This document shows positions 7,986-16,071 of a stretch of DNA of 48,740 bases, piece after piece. Each line of letters starts with the position of its first letter. Position 1 is the stretch's first letter. The notes beneath the pieces are model-generated. The model had not been told where the DNA came from. It worked only from the letters and a program-made list of their open reading frames with translations, and did no database searches. The stretch comes from Burkholderiaceae bacterium (lineage in GTDB: Bacteria > Pseudomonadota > Gammaproteobacteria > Burkholderiales > Burkholderiaceae_C), in assembly GCA_018780645.1 (NCBI GenBank), contig JADMJJ010000032.1:1-48740 (forward strand). The letters run 5' to 3'. Position numbers and translations under genes: made by a program.

Positions 7986-10234
7986 GCTACGTCGTCGCGG
8001 TGCGCGCGCTGTGCGAGTTCACCGCCAAGCAGGGTGATCTGGACCTGCGCTTCACGCCCGCGCCCTCGTCCCAGGAAGGCATCGAAGGCCATCAGCTGGT
8101 GGCGGCAAGACGTGGCCCCGGCTATGAGGCGGAGCTGAGCCTGCAGGGCACGCACAAAGGCCTGTCCGTGCGCGGCCGCGCCGATGGCTATGACCCGGTC
8201 ACCAGGCGACTGGAGGAGGTCAAGACCTTCAAGGGCCGGCTGGACACACAACCCGACTCGCACCGCCAGCTGCACTGGGCCCAGCTGAAGGTCTATGGCG
8301 CGCTGCTGTGCCAGCAAAGCGGCCTTGAGGAGCTGGAGCTGGCCCTGGTGTACTTCAATGTCGGCAGCCAGCAGGAGACGGTGCTGACCCAGCGCTGCGG
8401 CGCTGCCGAGCTGCAGCAGCATTTCGAGTTGCTGTGCGATCGCTTCCTGGCCTGGGCTGGGCAGGAGCTGGAGCACCGCCAGGCGCGGGATGCGGGGCTG
8501 ACCGCGCTGCAGTTTCCATTCGACGGCTTTCGAGAGGGCCAACGGGCGCTGGCCGAGGCGGTGTACCGCGCCGCCAGCAACGGCCTGTGCCTGCTCGCCC
8601 AGGCGCCCACCGGCATCGGCAAGACGGTGGGCACCCTGTTCCCGCTGCTGAAGGCCGCACCGACCGAGCAACTCGACAAGGTCTTCTTCCTCGCCGCCAA
8701 GACCTCGGGCCGGCAACTGGCGCTGGATGCGCTGCAGCGCATCAATGCCAGGCCGCTGCGCGTGCTGGAGCTGGTGGCCCGCGACAAGGCCTGCGAGCAC
8801 CCGGACAAGGCCTGCCACGGCCAGTCCTGCCCGCTGGCGGCGGGCTTTTACGATCGCCTGCCGGTCGCACGCCGCGCCGCCGTCGCGCAGGCCTCCGCCT
8901 TGAACCAGGCCACCTTGCGCGCGCTGGCGCTTGAACACCATATCTGCCCCTACTACCTGAGCCAGGAGATGGTGCGCTGGAGCGATGTGGTGGTGGGCGA
9001 CTACAACTACTACTTCGACGTCACCGCCCTGCTGCACGGCTTCACCGGCGCCAATCAGTGGAAGGTCGGCCTGCTGGTGGACGAGGCCCACAACCTGGTC
9101 GAGCGCGGCCGCAAGATGTACTCCGCCGAGCTGCAGCCGGCGGGCCTGGCGGCGGCGCGCAAGAGCCAGGCCGCCGGCACCAGCGCGGCCTTGAAGAAGG
9201 CGCTGGACAAGGTGCACCGGGCCTGGAACGCCCTGAACAAGGCACAGGAGCCCGACTACCAAGTCTATGACAGCTTCCCCGACAAGCTGCTGCTGGCCCT
9301 GCAGCAATGCAGCAGCGCCATCACCGAGCATCTGGCCGAGCACCCGACGCAGGTCGACACGGCACTGCAGGGCTTTTATTTCGAGGCCCTGCACCTGGTG
9401 CGCATGGCCGAACTGCTGGACCGCCATTCGCTGGTGGACATGGGCCGCCAGCCGGGCATCAAGGGGGCGGTGCTGAGCGTGCGCAATCTGGTGCCGGCGC
9501 CCTTTCTGCGGCACCGTTTCGAGGCCTGCCGCACCAGCACGCTGTTCTCGGCCACCTTGCAGCCACCCCACTACTTCAGCGATCTGCTGGGCCTGCCCGA
9601 ATCGCACCGGGGCCTCGAAGTGGCCTCGCCCTTCAGTGCCGAGCAGCTGCGCGTGCGCGTGGCCGGCCATATCTCGACCCGCTATCAGCGCCGCGCGGCC
9701 TCGCTGGCGCCCATCGCGGCGCTGATGGCCGACCAGTTCAAGCAGCAGCCGGGCAACTACCTCGCCTTCTTCAGCAGCTACGACTACCTGCAGCAGGTGG
9801 CCCAGCAGTTCATGCAGGACCATCCCGAGATCCCGCTGTGGCAGCAGTCACGCCGCATGGCCGAGGCCGAGCAGCAGCAGTTCCTGGCCCGCTTCACCGA
9901 CCACAGCCGAGGCATAGGCTTTGCCGTGCTCGGGGGCTCGTTTGCCGAGGGCATAGACCTGCCCGGGCGGCGGTTGATCGGCGCCTTCGTGGCCACGCTG
10001 GGCCTGCCCCAGATCAACCCGGTCAACGAGCAGATCAAGCTGCGCATGCAGGCGCTGTTCGGCGCCGGCTATGACTACACCTACCTCTACCCCGGGCTGC
10101 AGAAGGTGGTGCAGGCCGCCGGCCGGGTGATACGCGGCAGCAGCGATCGCGGCGTCGTCCACCTGATCGACGACCGCTTCGCACGAGCCGAGGTGCAGGC
10201 GCTGCTGCCGAGCTGGTGGAAAGTCGAACCCTAG
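7982..10234 (+). CDS. RecB-like nuclease fused to XPD/DinG-type Fe-S helicase
   Basis: 750 residues from a TTG overlapping the upstream TGA. The open frame continues upstream, but the N-terminal domain begins naturally at MSYVVAVRALCEFTAK. Residues ~1-165 are a RecB/Cas4-like PD-(D/E)XK domain: His37, Asp68 (GRADGYD), Glu79-Val-Lys81 (EEVKTF) and the Q-x3-Y motif QLKVY (101-105). The superfamily 2 helicase follows: Walker A APTGIGKT (208-215), four cysteines spaced as an Fe-S cluster (271, 278, 283, 322), DEAH box (367-370), late motifs GGSFAEGIDLPG and QAAGRVIRG. This is the architecture of bacterial XPD/DinG helicases, here with a nuclease in front. Likely 5'-3' unwinding and cleavage of DNA in repair. 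Converges with the next gene, stops overlapping (CTAG). Confidence 0.9.
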   Translation: MSYVVAVRALCEFTAKQGDLDLRFTPAPSSQEGIEGHQLVAARRGPGYEAELSLQGTHKGLSVRGRADGYDPVTRRLEEVKTFKGRLDTQPDSHRQLHWAQLKVYGALLCQQSGLEELELALVYFNVGSQQETVLTQRCGAAELQQHFELLCDRFLAWAGQELEHRQARDAGLTALQFPFDGFREGQRALAEAVYRAASNGLCLLAQAPTGIGKTVGTLFPLLKAAPTEQLDKVFFLAAKTSGRQLALDALQRINARPLRVLELVARDKACEHPDKACHGQSCPLAAGFYDRLPVARRAAVAQASALNQATLRALALEHHICPYYLSQEMVRWSDVVVGDYNYYFDVTALLHGFTGANQWKVGLLVDEAHNLVERGRKMYSAELQPAGLAAARKSQAAGTSAALKKALDKVHRAWNALNKAQEPDYQVYDSFPDKLLLALQQCSSAITEHLAEHPTQVDTALQGFYFEALHLVRMAELLDRHSLVDMGRQPGIKGAVLSVRNLVPAPFLRHRFEACRTSTLFSATLQPPHYFSDLLGLPESHRGLEVASPFSAEQLRVRVAGHISTRYQRRAASLAPIAALMADQFKQQPGNYLAFFSSYDYLQQVAQQFMQDHPEIPLWQQSRRMAEAEQQQFLARFTDHSRGIGFAVLGGSFAEGIDLPGRRLIGAFVATLGLPQINPVNEQIKLRMQALFGAGYDYTYLYPGLQKVVQAAGRVIRGSSDRGVVHLIDDRFARAEVQALLPSWWKVEP

Positions 10235-11907
10235 CCGATGCACACCCGGTTGCGCCCCTGGGCCTTGGCCCGGTACAGCGCCTGGTCGGCCCGCCTCAGT
10301 GCCGAGACCAGGTCGTCATGGGCCGGATCGAGCAGGGTGAGGCCGCAGCTGATGGTGATCTGACCGACCTCGGGGACCGGCGCGGCCGCCACCAGCTCGC
10401 GCAGCTCATTGGCCAGCGCGAGGGCGTGCTCGGCATCGGTATCGGGCAGCAGGGCCATGAACTCCTCGCCGCCCAGGCGGCCCAGCACATCGGAGGCGCG
10501 CAGGCGTCGGCGCATGGTGTCGGCAATCGCCCTCAGCGCCTGGTCGCCGGCCTCGTGGCCGAAGGTGTCGTTGACGCGCTTGAAATGGTCGGCATCGATG
10601 GTGACCAGGCTCAGCGGCTGCTGGCTGCGGCGGGCCTGCGCGACCAGCAGGCGCGACTGCTCGTCAAAGCCGCGACGGTTCAGCAGCAGGGTCAGCGGAT
10701 CCACCAGCGCCAGCCGCGACAGCTCCTCATTGGCGCGCTCCAGCTCGATGGTGCGCTGCTGCACGCGCTCCTCCAGCTGATGGTTCAGATCCAGCAGGCG
10801 CTGCGTCATGCCCGACAGCGCCCCGGACAGCTGGGCCACCTCGGCGCTGCCACTGAGCACCGGCAGGGCCGCTCCCGACGCGCCCTGCTCCAGGGCGCGC
10901 GCAGCCTCGGCAATGCTGGTCAGCGGCCGCGTCAGCCGCCCGGCCACCCACCAGACCAGCAGCGCCGCCAGCGCCGCCGCCAGCAGGCCAACACCGAACA
11001 CCGCCCAGGCCTGTGCACGGGCCTGGGCAAAGGCGGTGAGCACCGGCACTCGGGATACGACGGTCCAGCCCAGATCACTGACCGTGCTGCGGGGCCGCAC
11101 CGTGACCACCGAGGTCAGATAGTCCAGGCCATCGTTCCATCGTGTCACGCCGGCCGGCGCCGCCGCGCCGTCGGCGGCCGCTGCAGGCAGCGTCTGCCCC
11201 CGGGCCAGCTGCTGCGCCAAGGTGCCCGCCGGGGCATAGATCATCTTGCCCTGGCGATCGAAGATGAAGGTCTCGAGCTGGCGCTCGGCGGCGTTGCCGG
11301 GTGCGAGGCTTTGCACCACCTGATCGGCCCACTGCCAGCTGCCGTGGGTGACCAGCACGCCCAGCCATTTGCCATCGACCCGGATCGGTGCGGCAAAGTC
11401 GACAAAGCGCAGCGGCTCGCCCCCGGGCAGCGGCGGGAACGAGGCGGCCAGCATCGTCGCCGGGTGCACATCGCCGACATAGATGCCCTTGCTGCCGGGC
11501 TCGAACCAGGGCCGCTCGCTGGCATTGCGGCCCACCATCAGACCACCGGTGGCGGCAAGAATCTGCCCGCGGCCATCGGCCACACCGATCCAGGTGTTCC
11601 AGGGATTGCTGGCCTGGCTGCGCGCCAAGGCGGCTTTCGCGAGGTCGGAATCCAGCCCCTGCAGCCACAGCTCCCGGGCGTCCGCGATGACCTGCACCTC
11701 GCGGCTGCGCCGGGACAGCTCCTCGGCCAGCACATGGGCGGCGCTTTGTGCCACCACTTGCAAGGCCTGACCCTCGTCGCGCCGGATCTGCTGGGTCAGC
11801 ATCGCCGACAAGCCCCAGGACAGCGACACCGACAGAGCCACCACCAGCAGGCCGAACACGCCGGCGGTCTGGGTTCTGAGGCTGAGCGTGGGCGAGGTGC
11901 GGACCAT
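10231..11907 (-). CDS. Membrane-bound diguanylate cyclase (Cache-HAMP-GGDEF)
   Basis: 558 residues from the ATG at 11907 (MVRTSPTLSLRTQ); an ATG 19 codons upstream would put unrelated residues before the first membrane helix (~12-35). A periplasmic Cache-type sensor covers ~40-300, a second helix ~300-322, then a HAMP-like segment (RLTRPLTSIAEAARALEQG) and a short coiled coil (LNHQLEERVQQRTIELERANEEL). The GGDEF domain ends the protein, with an intact GGEEF motif (479-483) and an RxxD inhibitory site RASD (470-473). Predicted role: ligand-controlled c-di-GMP synthesis. No strong Shine-Dalgarno. The C-terminus converges with the helicase gene, the stop codons sharing CTAG. Confidence 0.92.
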   Translation of the reverse strand: MVRTSPTLSLRTQTAGVFGLLVVALSVSLSWGLSAMLTQQIRRDEGQALQVVAQSAAHVLAEELSRRSREVQVIADARELWLQGLDSDLAKAALARSQASNPWNTWIGVADGRGQILAATGGLMVGRNASERPWFEPGSKGIYVGDVHPATMLAASFPPLPGGEPLRFVDFAAPIRVDGKWLGVLVTHGSWQWADQVVQSLAPGNAAERQLETFIFDRQGKMIYAPAGTLAQQLARGQTLPAAAADGAAAPAGVTRWNDGLDYLTSVVTVRPRSTVSDLGWTVVSRVPVLTAFAQARAQAWAVFGVGLLAAALAALLVWWVAGRLTRPLTSIAEAARALEQGASGAALPVLSGSAEVAQLSGALSGMTQRLLDLNHQLEERVQQRTIELERANEELSRLALVDPLTLLLNRRGFDEQSRLLVAQARRSQQPLSLVTIDADHFKRVNDTFGHEAGDQALRAIADTMRRRLRASDVLGRLGGEEFMALLPDTDAEHALALANELRELVAAAPVPEVGQITISCGLTLLDPAHDDLVSALRRADQALYRAKAQGRNRVCIG

Positions 11908-12015
11908 GGGGCCGAGATTACGTCCAAATCCTGGGGCCTCGTAGCGCAACAAACCCCAAGCCACCTCCGGAGCGAGTACAAGTAGGGCCTGTCAGTCACA
12001 CCGCAAGGAGCACCC

Positions 12016-12576
12016 ATGAGCACACCCCATCGCGTTGCCGTCGTCGTCGGCAGCCTGCGCAAGGATTCGATCAACCGCAAGCTGGCCCTGGCACTGGCCG
12101 CCATGGCACCACCCGGCCTGAAGCTGGAGATCGCCGAGATCGGCGCGCTGCCGCTGTACAACCAGGATGATGACGCCAGCCCGCCACCGGCCTCGGTGGC
12201 CTTCAAGCAGCAGATCCAGGCCGCCGACGCGGTGCTCTTCGTCACCCCCGAGTACAACCGCTCGGTGCCGGGCGTGCTGAAGAACGCCATCGACATTGCC
12301 TCGCGCCCCTATGGCCACAGCGCCTGGAGCGGCAAGCCGGCTGCGGTGGTGAGCCTGTCACCCGGCGCCATCGGCGGCTTTGGTGCCAACCACCACCTGC
12401 GCCAATCGCTGGTATTTCTGAACATGCCGACCCTGCAGCAACCCGAGGCCTATCTCGGTGGCGGTGGCGATTTGTTCGATGATGCAGGGGCGATCAAGAG
12501 GCCCGACACACAGGCCTTTATGGTCAAGTTCCTGGCTGCATTCGAGCAGTGGGTGGCGCGCAACGCTCAGGCCTAG
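12016..12576 (+). CDS. NADPH-dependent FMN reductase
   Basis: 186 residues; AAGGAG sits 8 bp before the ATG. Flavodoxin-like fold of the NADPH-dependent FMN reductase family (ChrR/YieF type): GSLRKDSINRKLA near the N-terminus binds the FMN phosphate, and PEYNRSVPGVLKNAIDIASRP is the family signature around the flavin ring. Length is normal. Such enzymes reduce flavins, quinones or metal oxyanions and often protect against oxidative stress; the actual substrate cannot be read. Converges with the VOC gene, the two 3' ends overlapping by 4 bp. Confidence 0.92.
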   Translation: MSTPHRVAVVVGSLRKDSINRKLALALAAMAPPGLKLEIAEIGALPLYNQDDDASPPPASVAFKQQIQAADAVLFVTPEYNRSVPGVLKNAIDIASRPYGHSAWSGKPAAVVSLSPGAIGGFGANHHLRQSLVFLNMPTLQQPEAYLGGGGDLFDDAGAIKRPDTQAFMVKFLAAFEQWVARNAQA

Positions 12577-12962
12577 TTGTCGAGATCCTCATGCAAGCAG
12601 AGGATATTGCCCTCGGTGTCCTCGAACCAGGCCGCCTTCTCGGCGCCCAGCACGCAGACATGCTCGACGGTCTTCAGGCCCGGGAAGTCGTAGTCGGCGA
12701 AGCGCACACCACGGGCTTTCAGCGCCAAGATGCTGGCGGCAATGTCACCGACGCGAAAGCTCAGCGCCGTGTGTTCGGCCTTCGTGCCCTCGGGCCTGGG
12801 AAACAGCGCCAGCTCGGTGCCGCCGCAGCGATAGACGAACTTGCCGTCGGGCTTGGCCAGGCCCGCTTCAAGGCCTAGGCCCTGCTCGTAGAACTGGCGG
12901 GCACGGGCCAGATCCTTGACCGGCAACATGCAGGTGACCTGTGCATGGTTCAGAGCATTCAT
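12573..12962 (-). CDS. VOC-family (glyoxalase/dioxygenase fold) protein
   Basis: 129 residues, one VOC domain of two beta-alpha-beta-beta-beta modules: HAQVTCMLPVKDLARARQFYEQGLGLE opens the first, and AALSFRVGDIAASILALKARGV the second (residues ~67-88). WFEDTEGNILCLHED is the usual end, with Glu near the C-terminus as potential metal ligand. The ATG at 12962 has GGAGG about 7 bp upstream. This resembles the glyoxalase/bleomycin-resistance group, but metal ligands are not fully clear and no substrate can be assigned. Confidence 0.9.
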   Translation of the reverse strand: MNALNHAQVTCMLPVKDLARARQFYEQGLGLEAGLAKPDGKFVYRCGGTELALFPRPEGTKAEHTALSFRVGDIAASILALKARGVRFADYDFPGLKTVEHVCVLGAEKAAWFEDTEGNILCLHEDLDN

Positions 12963-13050
12963 AAAGGACCTCCGGCCGCACGAGATGGCGGCCTGAGTCC
13001 AGTTTTAGGCGATGGCCGCGGATTGCGCCATCGCCCGCCTTCACTTCACT

Positions 13051-13956
13051 TTACTTCACGGCCACATCGTCGGCCGTCTGCGCAAACACGACCTCGACGC
13101 GACGGTTCATCTGGCGACCCGAGGCGGTGTCATTGCTGGCCACCGGCATGGCCTCGCCATGGGCCTGGGTGCTCAGGCGATCGGATGACACGCCCAGGCT
13201 CACCAGGGCCATCTTCACCGCACCGGCGCGGCGCTCCGACAGGGCCTGGTTGGCGGCGTCACCGCCCATGCTGTCGGTATAGCCCTCGATCGAGGCCGAG
13301 CGCTGCGGATTGCGCTTGAAGAAGTCGGCCAGCTTGCCCATACTGCCGCTGCTGGCGGGCAGCAGCTGCGACTTGCCGCTGTCGAACAGCACATCGCCCA
13401 GCGTCACGACCATGCCCTTGTCGGTCTTCTTGGCGTTCAGCGCCTGCAACTGCATCTCCAGATCGCTGACGCGGGCGTCACGCCGGGCCACACGGGCCTG
13501 GTCGCGCTGGGCGGCGGCATCGGCGGCGGCCAGCTCGGCGGTCTTCTGCACATTCGCCTGCTGCGCCACGGCCAGCTTCTGCTGCGCGGCGTCGACTTCA
13601 TTGGTGCGCGCCTCCAGGCGCAGCTTGTCGCGCTCGGCAGCGGCGCCGGCGGTGACGGCCTGTGCCGTCTTGGACGTGGCGGTTTGCTGCGCAATCACGG
13701 CACGCTGGTTGGCAAGATAGGCCAGGTGATCGACGCGGTAGCTCTTGTCGCCCGCGGTCCAGGCCTGGTCGGCCACGCGCAGCGAGTCGTTGGCACGCTT
13801 CAGTTCTTCGGGGGCCAGGGCCGTCACCTGCGGGTCACTGCCGGCCGCTGCGACGCGGCTGCGCGCCGCCTCCAGTTCCCCGTTGCGAGCGGGCACGGAA
13901 CTGCAGGCGGCCAGGGCGGCGGCAAAGGTGGAAAGTACTATCAAGCGGGTCTTCAT
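13051..13956 (-). CDS. OmpA-family envelope protein with DUF4398-like region
   Basis: 301 residues from the ATG at 13956 (AGGAG 7 bp upstream). The N-terminus MKTRLIVLSTFAAALAAC is a lipoprotein signal with lipobox LAAC. Residues ~25-100 resemble the DUF4398 helical segment of the upstream gene (ELEAARSRVAAAG, LKRANDSLRVADQAW). A long Ala/Gln-rich coiled coil follows, then a C-terminal OmpA peptidoglycan-binding domain (VVTLGDVLFDSGKSQLLP, IEGYTDSMGG, NQALSERRAGAV, MNRRVEVVF). Likely tethers the outer membrane to the wall. Second gene of an operon with the DUF4398 lipoprotein, 59 bp downstream of it. Confidence 0.93.
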   Translation of the reverse strand: MKTRLIVLSTFAAALAACSSVPARNGELEAARSRVAAAGSDPQVTALAPEELKRANDSLRVADQAWTAGDKSYRVDHLAYLANQRAVIAQQTATSKTAQAVTAGAAAERDKLRLEARTNEVDAAQQKLAVAQQANVQKTAELAAADAAAQRDQARVARRDARVSDLEMQLQALNAKKTDKGMVVTLGDVLFDSGKSQLLPASSGSMGKLADFFKRNPQRSASIEGYTDSMGGDAANQALSERRAGAVKMALVSLGVSSDRLSTQAHGEAMPVASNDTASGRQMNRRVEVVFAQTADDVAVK

Positions 13957-14015
13957 GGGGAACTCCTGATTCGCCGCACGCAAGGGCGCGGCGAACAATG
14001 TGTGTGGTGGATGGA

Positions 14016-14414
14016 TCAGCGCGGGGTCTTGCGGCTGATTTCTTCGCGCAGCACGCGGGCGGCGTCTTGCGACTCCTGCGCGGCCTTTCGCGAGCGTGTA
14101 GCCTGGGCATGCAGCTCGGCCACCTGGGCATCGACCTGGGCCTGCTCGGCCAGCCGGGTGGCACGGTCGTAGTCCTTGGCCGCCACCGCCTCGCGGGCGC
14201 TGGCAAGCTTGGCAATCGCCACCTGCAACTCGGCCGGTGCGCCTTCGGCGGTGCTGCTGCTATTGGCCTGCTGCAGGGCGGCCTCTGCGACCGCCATCTG
14301 GGACATGGGCATGGGGGCGTTGCTGGCGCAGCCGCCCAGCATCAGCAGGGCAGCCGCGGCAAGCGTCAAACCCAGCGCGGTGGCGCGGGCGGGAATCAGG
14401 TGATGGAGTGTCAT
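14016..14414 (-). CDS. DUF4398 lipoprotein
   Basis: 132 residues. Signal peptide with lipobox LGGC (MTLHHLIPARATALGLTLAAAALLMLGGC) followed by a helical DUF4398 domain: MAVAEAALQQANSSS, PAELQVAIAKLASAREAVAAKDYDRATRLAEQA and a charged helix. AAGGA precedes the ATG at 14414. Family role unknown; it is commonly paired with an OmpA protein as here, suggesting a periplasmic complex at the outer membrane. A Crp-like palindrome half lies 56 bp upstream (14471-14487). Confidence 0.9.
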   Translation of the reverse strand: MTLHHLIPARATALGLTLAAAALLMLGGCASNAPMPMSQMAVAEAALQQANSSSTAEGAPAELQVAIAKLASAREAVAAKDYDRATRLAEQAQVDAQVAELHAQATRSRKAAQESQDAARVLREEISRKTPR

Positions 14415-14470
14415 ATCGGTTCCTTGGACTTTGGTTCAGGTCCAAGTCTTGCCGGTATGCATCGGCCCGT

Positions 14471-14487
14471 CTGTCTGGCAGCGCACG
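14471..14487 (+). promoter_or_regulatory. Crp-like palindrome, site 1 (upstream of DUF4398 operon)
   Basis: CTGTCTGGCAGCGCACG matches the recurring CTGTSYGSCANCGCAYG motif. It lies 56 bp upstream of the DUF4398 start and just past the 3' end of the first Crp/Fnr gene. The first arm departs from the ideal at two positions. Confidence 0.45.
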
Positions 14488-14502
14488 CTCGCGCCAAAAA
14501 AC

Positions 14503-15285
14503 TCAGGTCGCCATAGCGGCCGGCAACAGACGGTCGTACTCCTTCTTGACCACCGCATAGCACTCGCAGGCACGGCGCTCCAGACCGGCGCGGTCCAGGG
14601 CGGTGATGTGGCCGCGCCGGTAGCTGATCAGCCCCGCCTCCTGCAGACGGCCGGCGGCCTCGGTCACGCCCTCACGGCGCACGCCCAGCATATTGGCGAT
14701 CAGTTCCTGCGTGCACACCAGTTCATTGGTCGGCAGGCGGTCCAGGCTCAGCAGCAGCCAGCGGCACAGCTGCTGGTCCAGCGAATGGTGGCGGTTGCAA
14801 ACCGCCGTTTGCGACATCTGCGTGATCAAGGCCTGGGTGTAGCGCAGCAGCAGGTGCAGCACCGGACCGGCACGGTTGAACTCCTGCAGCATCAGATGGG
14901 CCTTGAGCCGGAAGCCCTGGCCCGCGCTCTGCACCACCGCGCGGCTGGGTGTTGACTCGCCGCCCATGAACAGCGACACGCCCACCAGCCCCTCGTGGCC
15001 CACCACGGCAATCTCGACCGAGGCGCCATCTTCCATCACATACAGGAGCGACACAATGGCCGTGGTCGGGAAATAGACATGGCTCTGATGGCCGCCCGAC
15101 TCGTACAGCACCTGGCCCAGCGGCATCTCCACCGCCTCCAGCTGCGGCAACCAGCGCGCCCACTCCTGCGGCGGCAGCGCGGCGAGCAACTGATTGCGGC
15201 GAGGATTCGAGACATTCACCAGCGTGAGCCTCCGTGCACGCGCAGCGGAAGAAGCGTCGTCGCGATTGTCGTTGACCAAGGCCAT
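14503..15285 (-). CDS. Crp/Fnr-family regulator, paralogue 1
   Basis: 260 residues from the ATG at 15285. Residues ~45-150 are a cyclic-nucleotide-binding-like jelly roll (PLGQVLYESGG, HVYFPTTAIVSLLYVMEDG, VGHEGLVGVSLFMGG); it lacks the Arg-Ser pair used by Crp to hold cAMP phosphate and has no N-terminal Cys cluster of Fnr, so its signal is unknown. The C-terminal winged HTH is clear (TQELIANMLGVRREGVTEAAGRL). A dimerisation helix (LLLRYTQALITQMSQTAVCNRHHSL) joins them. It is closely similar to the regulator at 26159-26890. A palindrome of the Crp type lies 18 bp upstream of its start, suggesting autoregulation (inference). Confidence 0.92.
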   Translation of the reverse strand: MALVNDNRDDASSAARARRLTLVNVSNPRRNQLLAALPPQEWARWLPQLEAVEMPLGQVLYESGGHQSHVYFPTTAIVSLLYVMEDGASVEIAVVGHEGLVGVSLFMGGESTPSRAVVQSAGQGFRLKAHLMLQEFNRAGPVLHLLLRYTQALITQMSQTAVCNRHHSLDQQLCRWLLLSLDRLPTNELVCTQELIANMLGVRREGVTEAAGRLQEAGLISYRRGHITALDRAGLERRACECYAVVKKEYDRLLPAAMAT

Positions 15286-15302
15286 GGTGATCTTTCGATG
15301 AG

Positions 15303-15317
15303 TGGGCTGGCGCACAG
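15303..15317 (-). promoter_or_regulatory. Crp-like palindrome, site 2 (upstream of crp/fnr paralogue 1)
   Basis: Minus strand reads CTGTGCGCCAGCCCA: a perfect left arm CTGTGCG and core CCAG, with an imperfect right arm. It is 18 bp upstream of the regulator's start codon, a position typical of autorepression. Confidence 0.5.
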
Positions 15318-15460
15318 ACGCCCGACCTCGGCCAGACATAGGATCCTGGCAGCGGTGCATGACCCTACCCTAGCACCTCAGACAAGACGCCGGCCTCAGC
15401 GGCGCGGAGTTGAAAAGGTAGGACAACACCCACATTGACTTGCGGCGCGTGCCGATGTCA

Positions 15461-15476
15461 GCCGGCCCGTGCCGGC
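15461..15476. repeat. Inverted repeat upstream of CsbD gene
   Basis: GCCGGC-CCGT-GCCGGC, a perfect 6-bp inverted repeat 67 bp before the CsbD start codon. TAATCT (15479-15484) directly after it could be a -10. The remainder of the 258-bp divergent region 15286-15543 contains Crp-like site 2 and no gene. Confidence 0.35.
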
Positions 15477-15543
15477 CCTAATCTTGATTCCACGGGGCGC
15501 AACAGCGCGCTCCGCCTTGCAACATCAACCCAAAGGAAACACC

Positions 15544-15729
15544 ATGAACAAAGACCAAGTGAAGGGCACCGCCAAAGAGACCCTGGGCAAGGTGCAGGAA
15601 AAGCTCGGTGAAGTCATTGGCAACACCGATCAGCAAGTCAAGGGCATTGCCAAGCAGGTCGAGGGCAAGACCCAGCAAATCATTGGCGATGCCAAAGAAT
15701 TGCTGAAAGACGCCAAGCACAAGGCCTGA
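15544..15729 (+). CDS. CsbD-family stress protein
   Basis: 61 residues; AAAGGA lies 8 bp before the ATG at 15544. The sequence is a highly charged helical repeat typical of CsbD: MNKDQVKGTAKETLGKVQEK, GEVIGNTDQQVKGIAKQVEG, and KTQQIIGDAKELLKDAK. CsbD proteins are small abundant general-stress proteins of unknown activity. Its base composition is lower in GC and richer in AAG/CAA than its neighbours, in keeping with a highly expressed small protein. Followed by an intrinsic terminator at 15767-15791. Confidence 0.95.
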   Translation: MNKDQVKGTAKETLGKVQEKLGEVIGNTDQQVKGIAKQVEGKTQQIIGDAKELLKDAKHKA

Positions 15730-15766
15730 ACGTGTTCTGATCCGGGAGCCCTGCGAGGTTTCCATG

Positions 15767-15791
15767 GGCCGCGACAAGGTCGCGGCCTTTT
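15767..15791 (+). terminator. Rho-independent terminator of CsbD gene
   Basis: Perfect 9-bp stem GGCCGCGAC / GTCGCGGCC closed by an AAG loop and followed by TTTT. It begins 38 bp after the CsbD stop and ends 22 bp before the DUF1488 start codon, separating the two genes. Confidence 0.88.
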
Positions 15792-15813
15792 CCATTGCCG
15801 CCACGGGAGCGCC

Positions 15814-16071
15814 ATGTCACACCCCCCTCACTACCACGCCGACTCCGGAGCCGTACGCTTCTGGGTCATGGTCGATGAACAACTGGTGGGCGCCAGCATC
15901 AGCAGCGCCACCCTGCACTATCGCTACCGCCCCACAGAGCAGGGCGACGACCCGCTGGAAACCTATCAAAAGCACGAGCAGGACCTCGCCGCGGCCGTGC
16001 GCCGCCGGGTGGCCGGGGGCTCGATCGAACCCGTGATGCTGCGCGAGTACGACCTGCGCAGCCCGGCCTAG
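15814..16071 (+). CDS. DUF1488-like protein
   Basis: 85 residues; GGGAG lies 5 bp before the ATG. The pattern [24 protein letters not shown], ..[31 protein letters not shown] is that of DUF1488, a small alpha/beta family in proteobacteria without known function. No signal peptide. Its end overlaps the convergent carbamate kinase gene by 4 bp. Confidence 0.8.
   Translation: MSHPPHYHADSGAVRFWVMVDEQLVGASISSATLHYRYRPTEQGDDPLETYQKHEQDLAAAVRRRVAGGSIEPVMLREYDLRSPA

Noticed and set aside
7748-9823. 691-codon minus-strand open frame opposite the helicase
   Set aside because: The plus strand encodes complete helicase and nuclease motifs in this interval; the antisense translation is Gln/Leu/Arg-rich with no motif.
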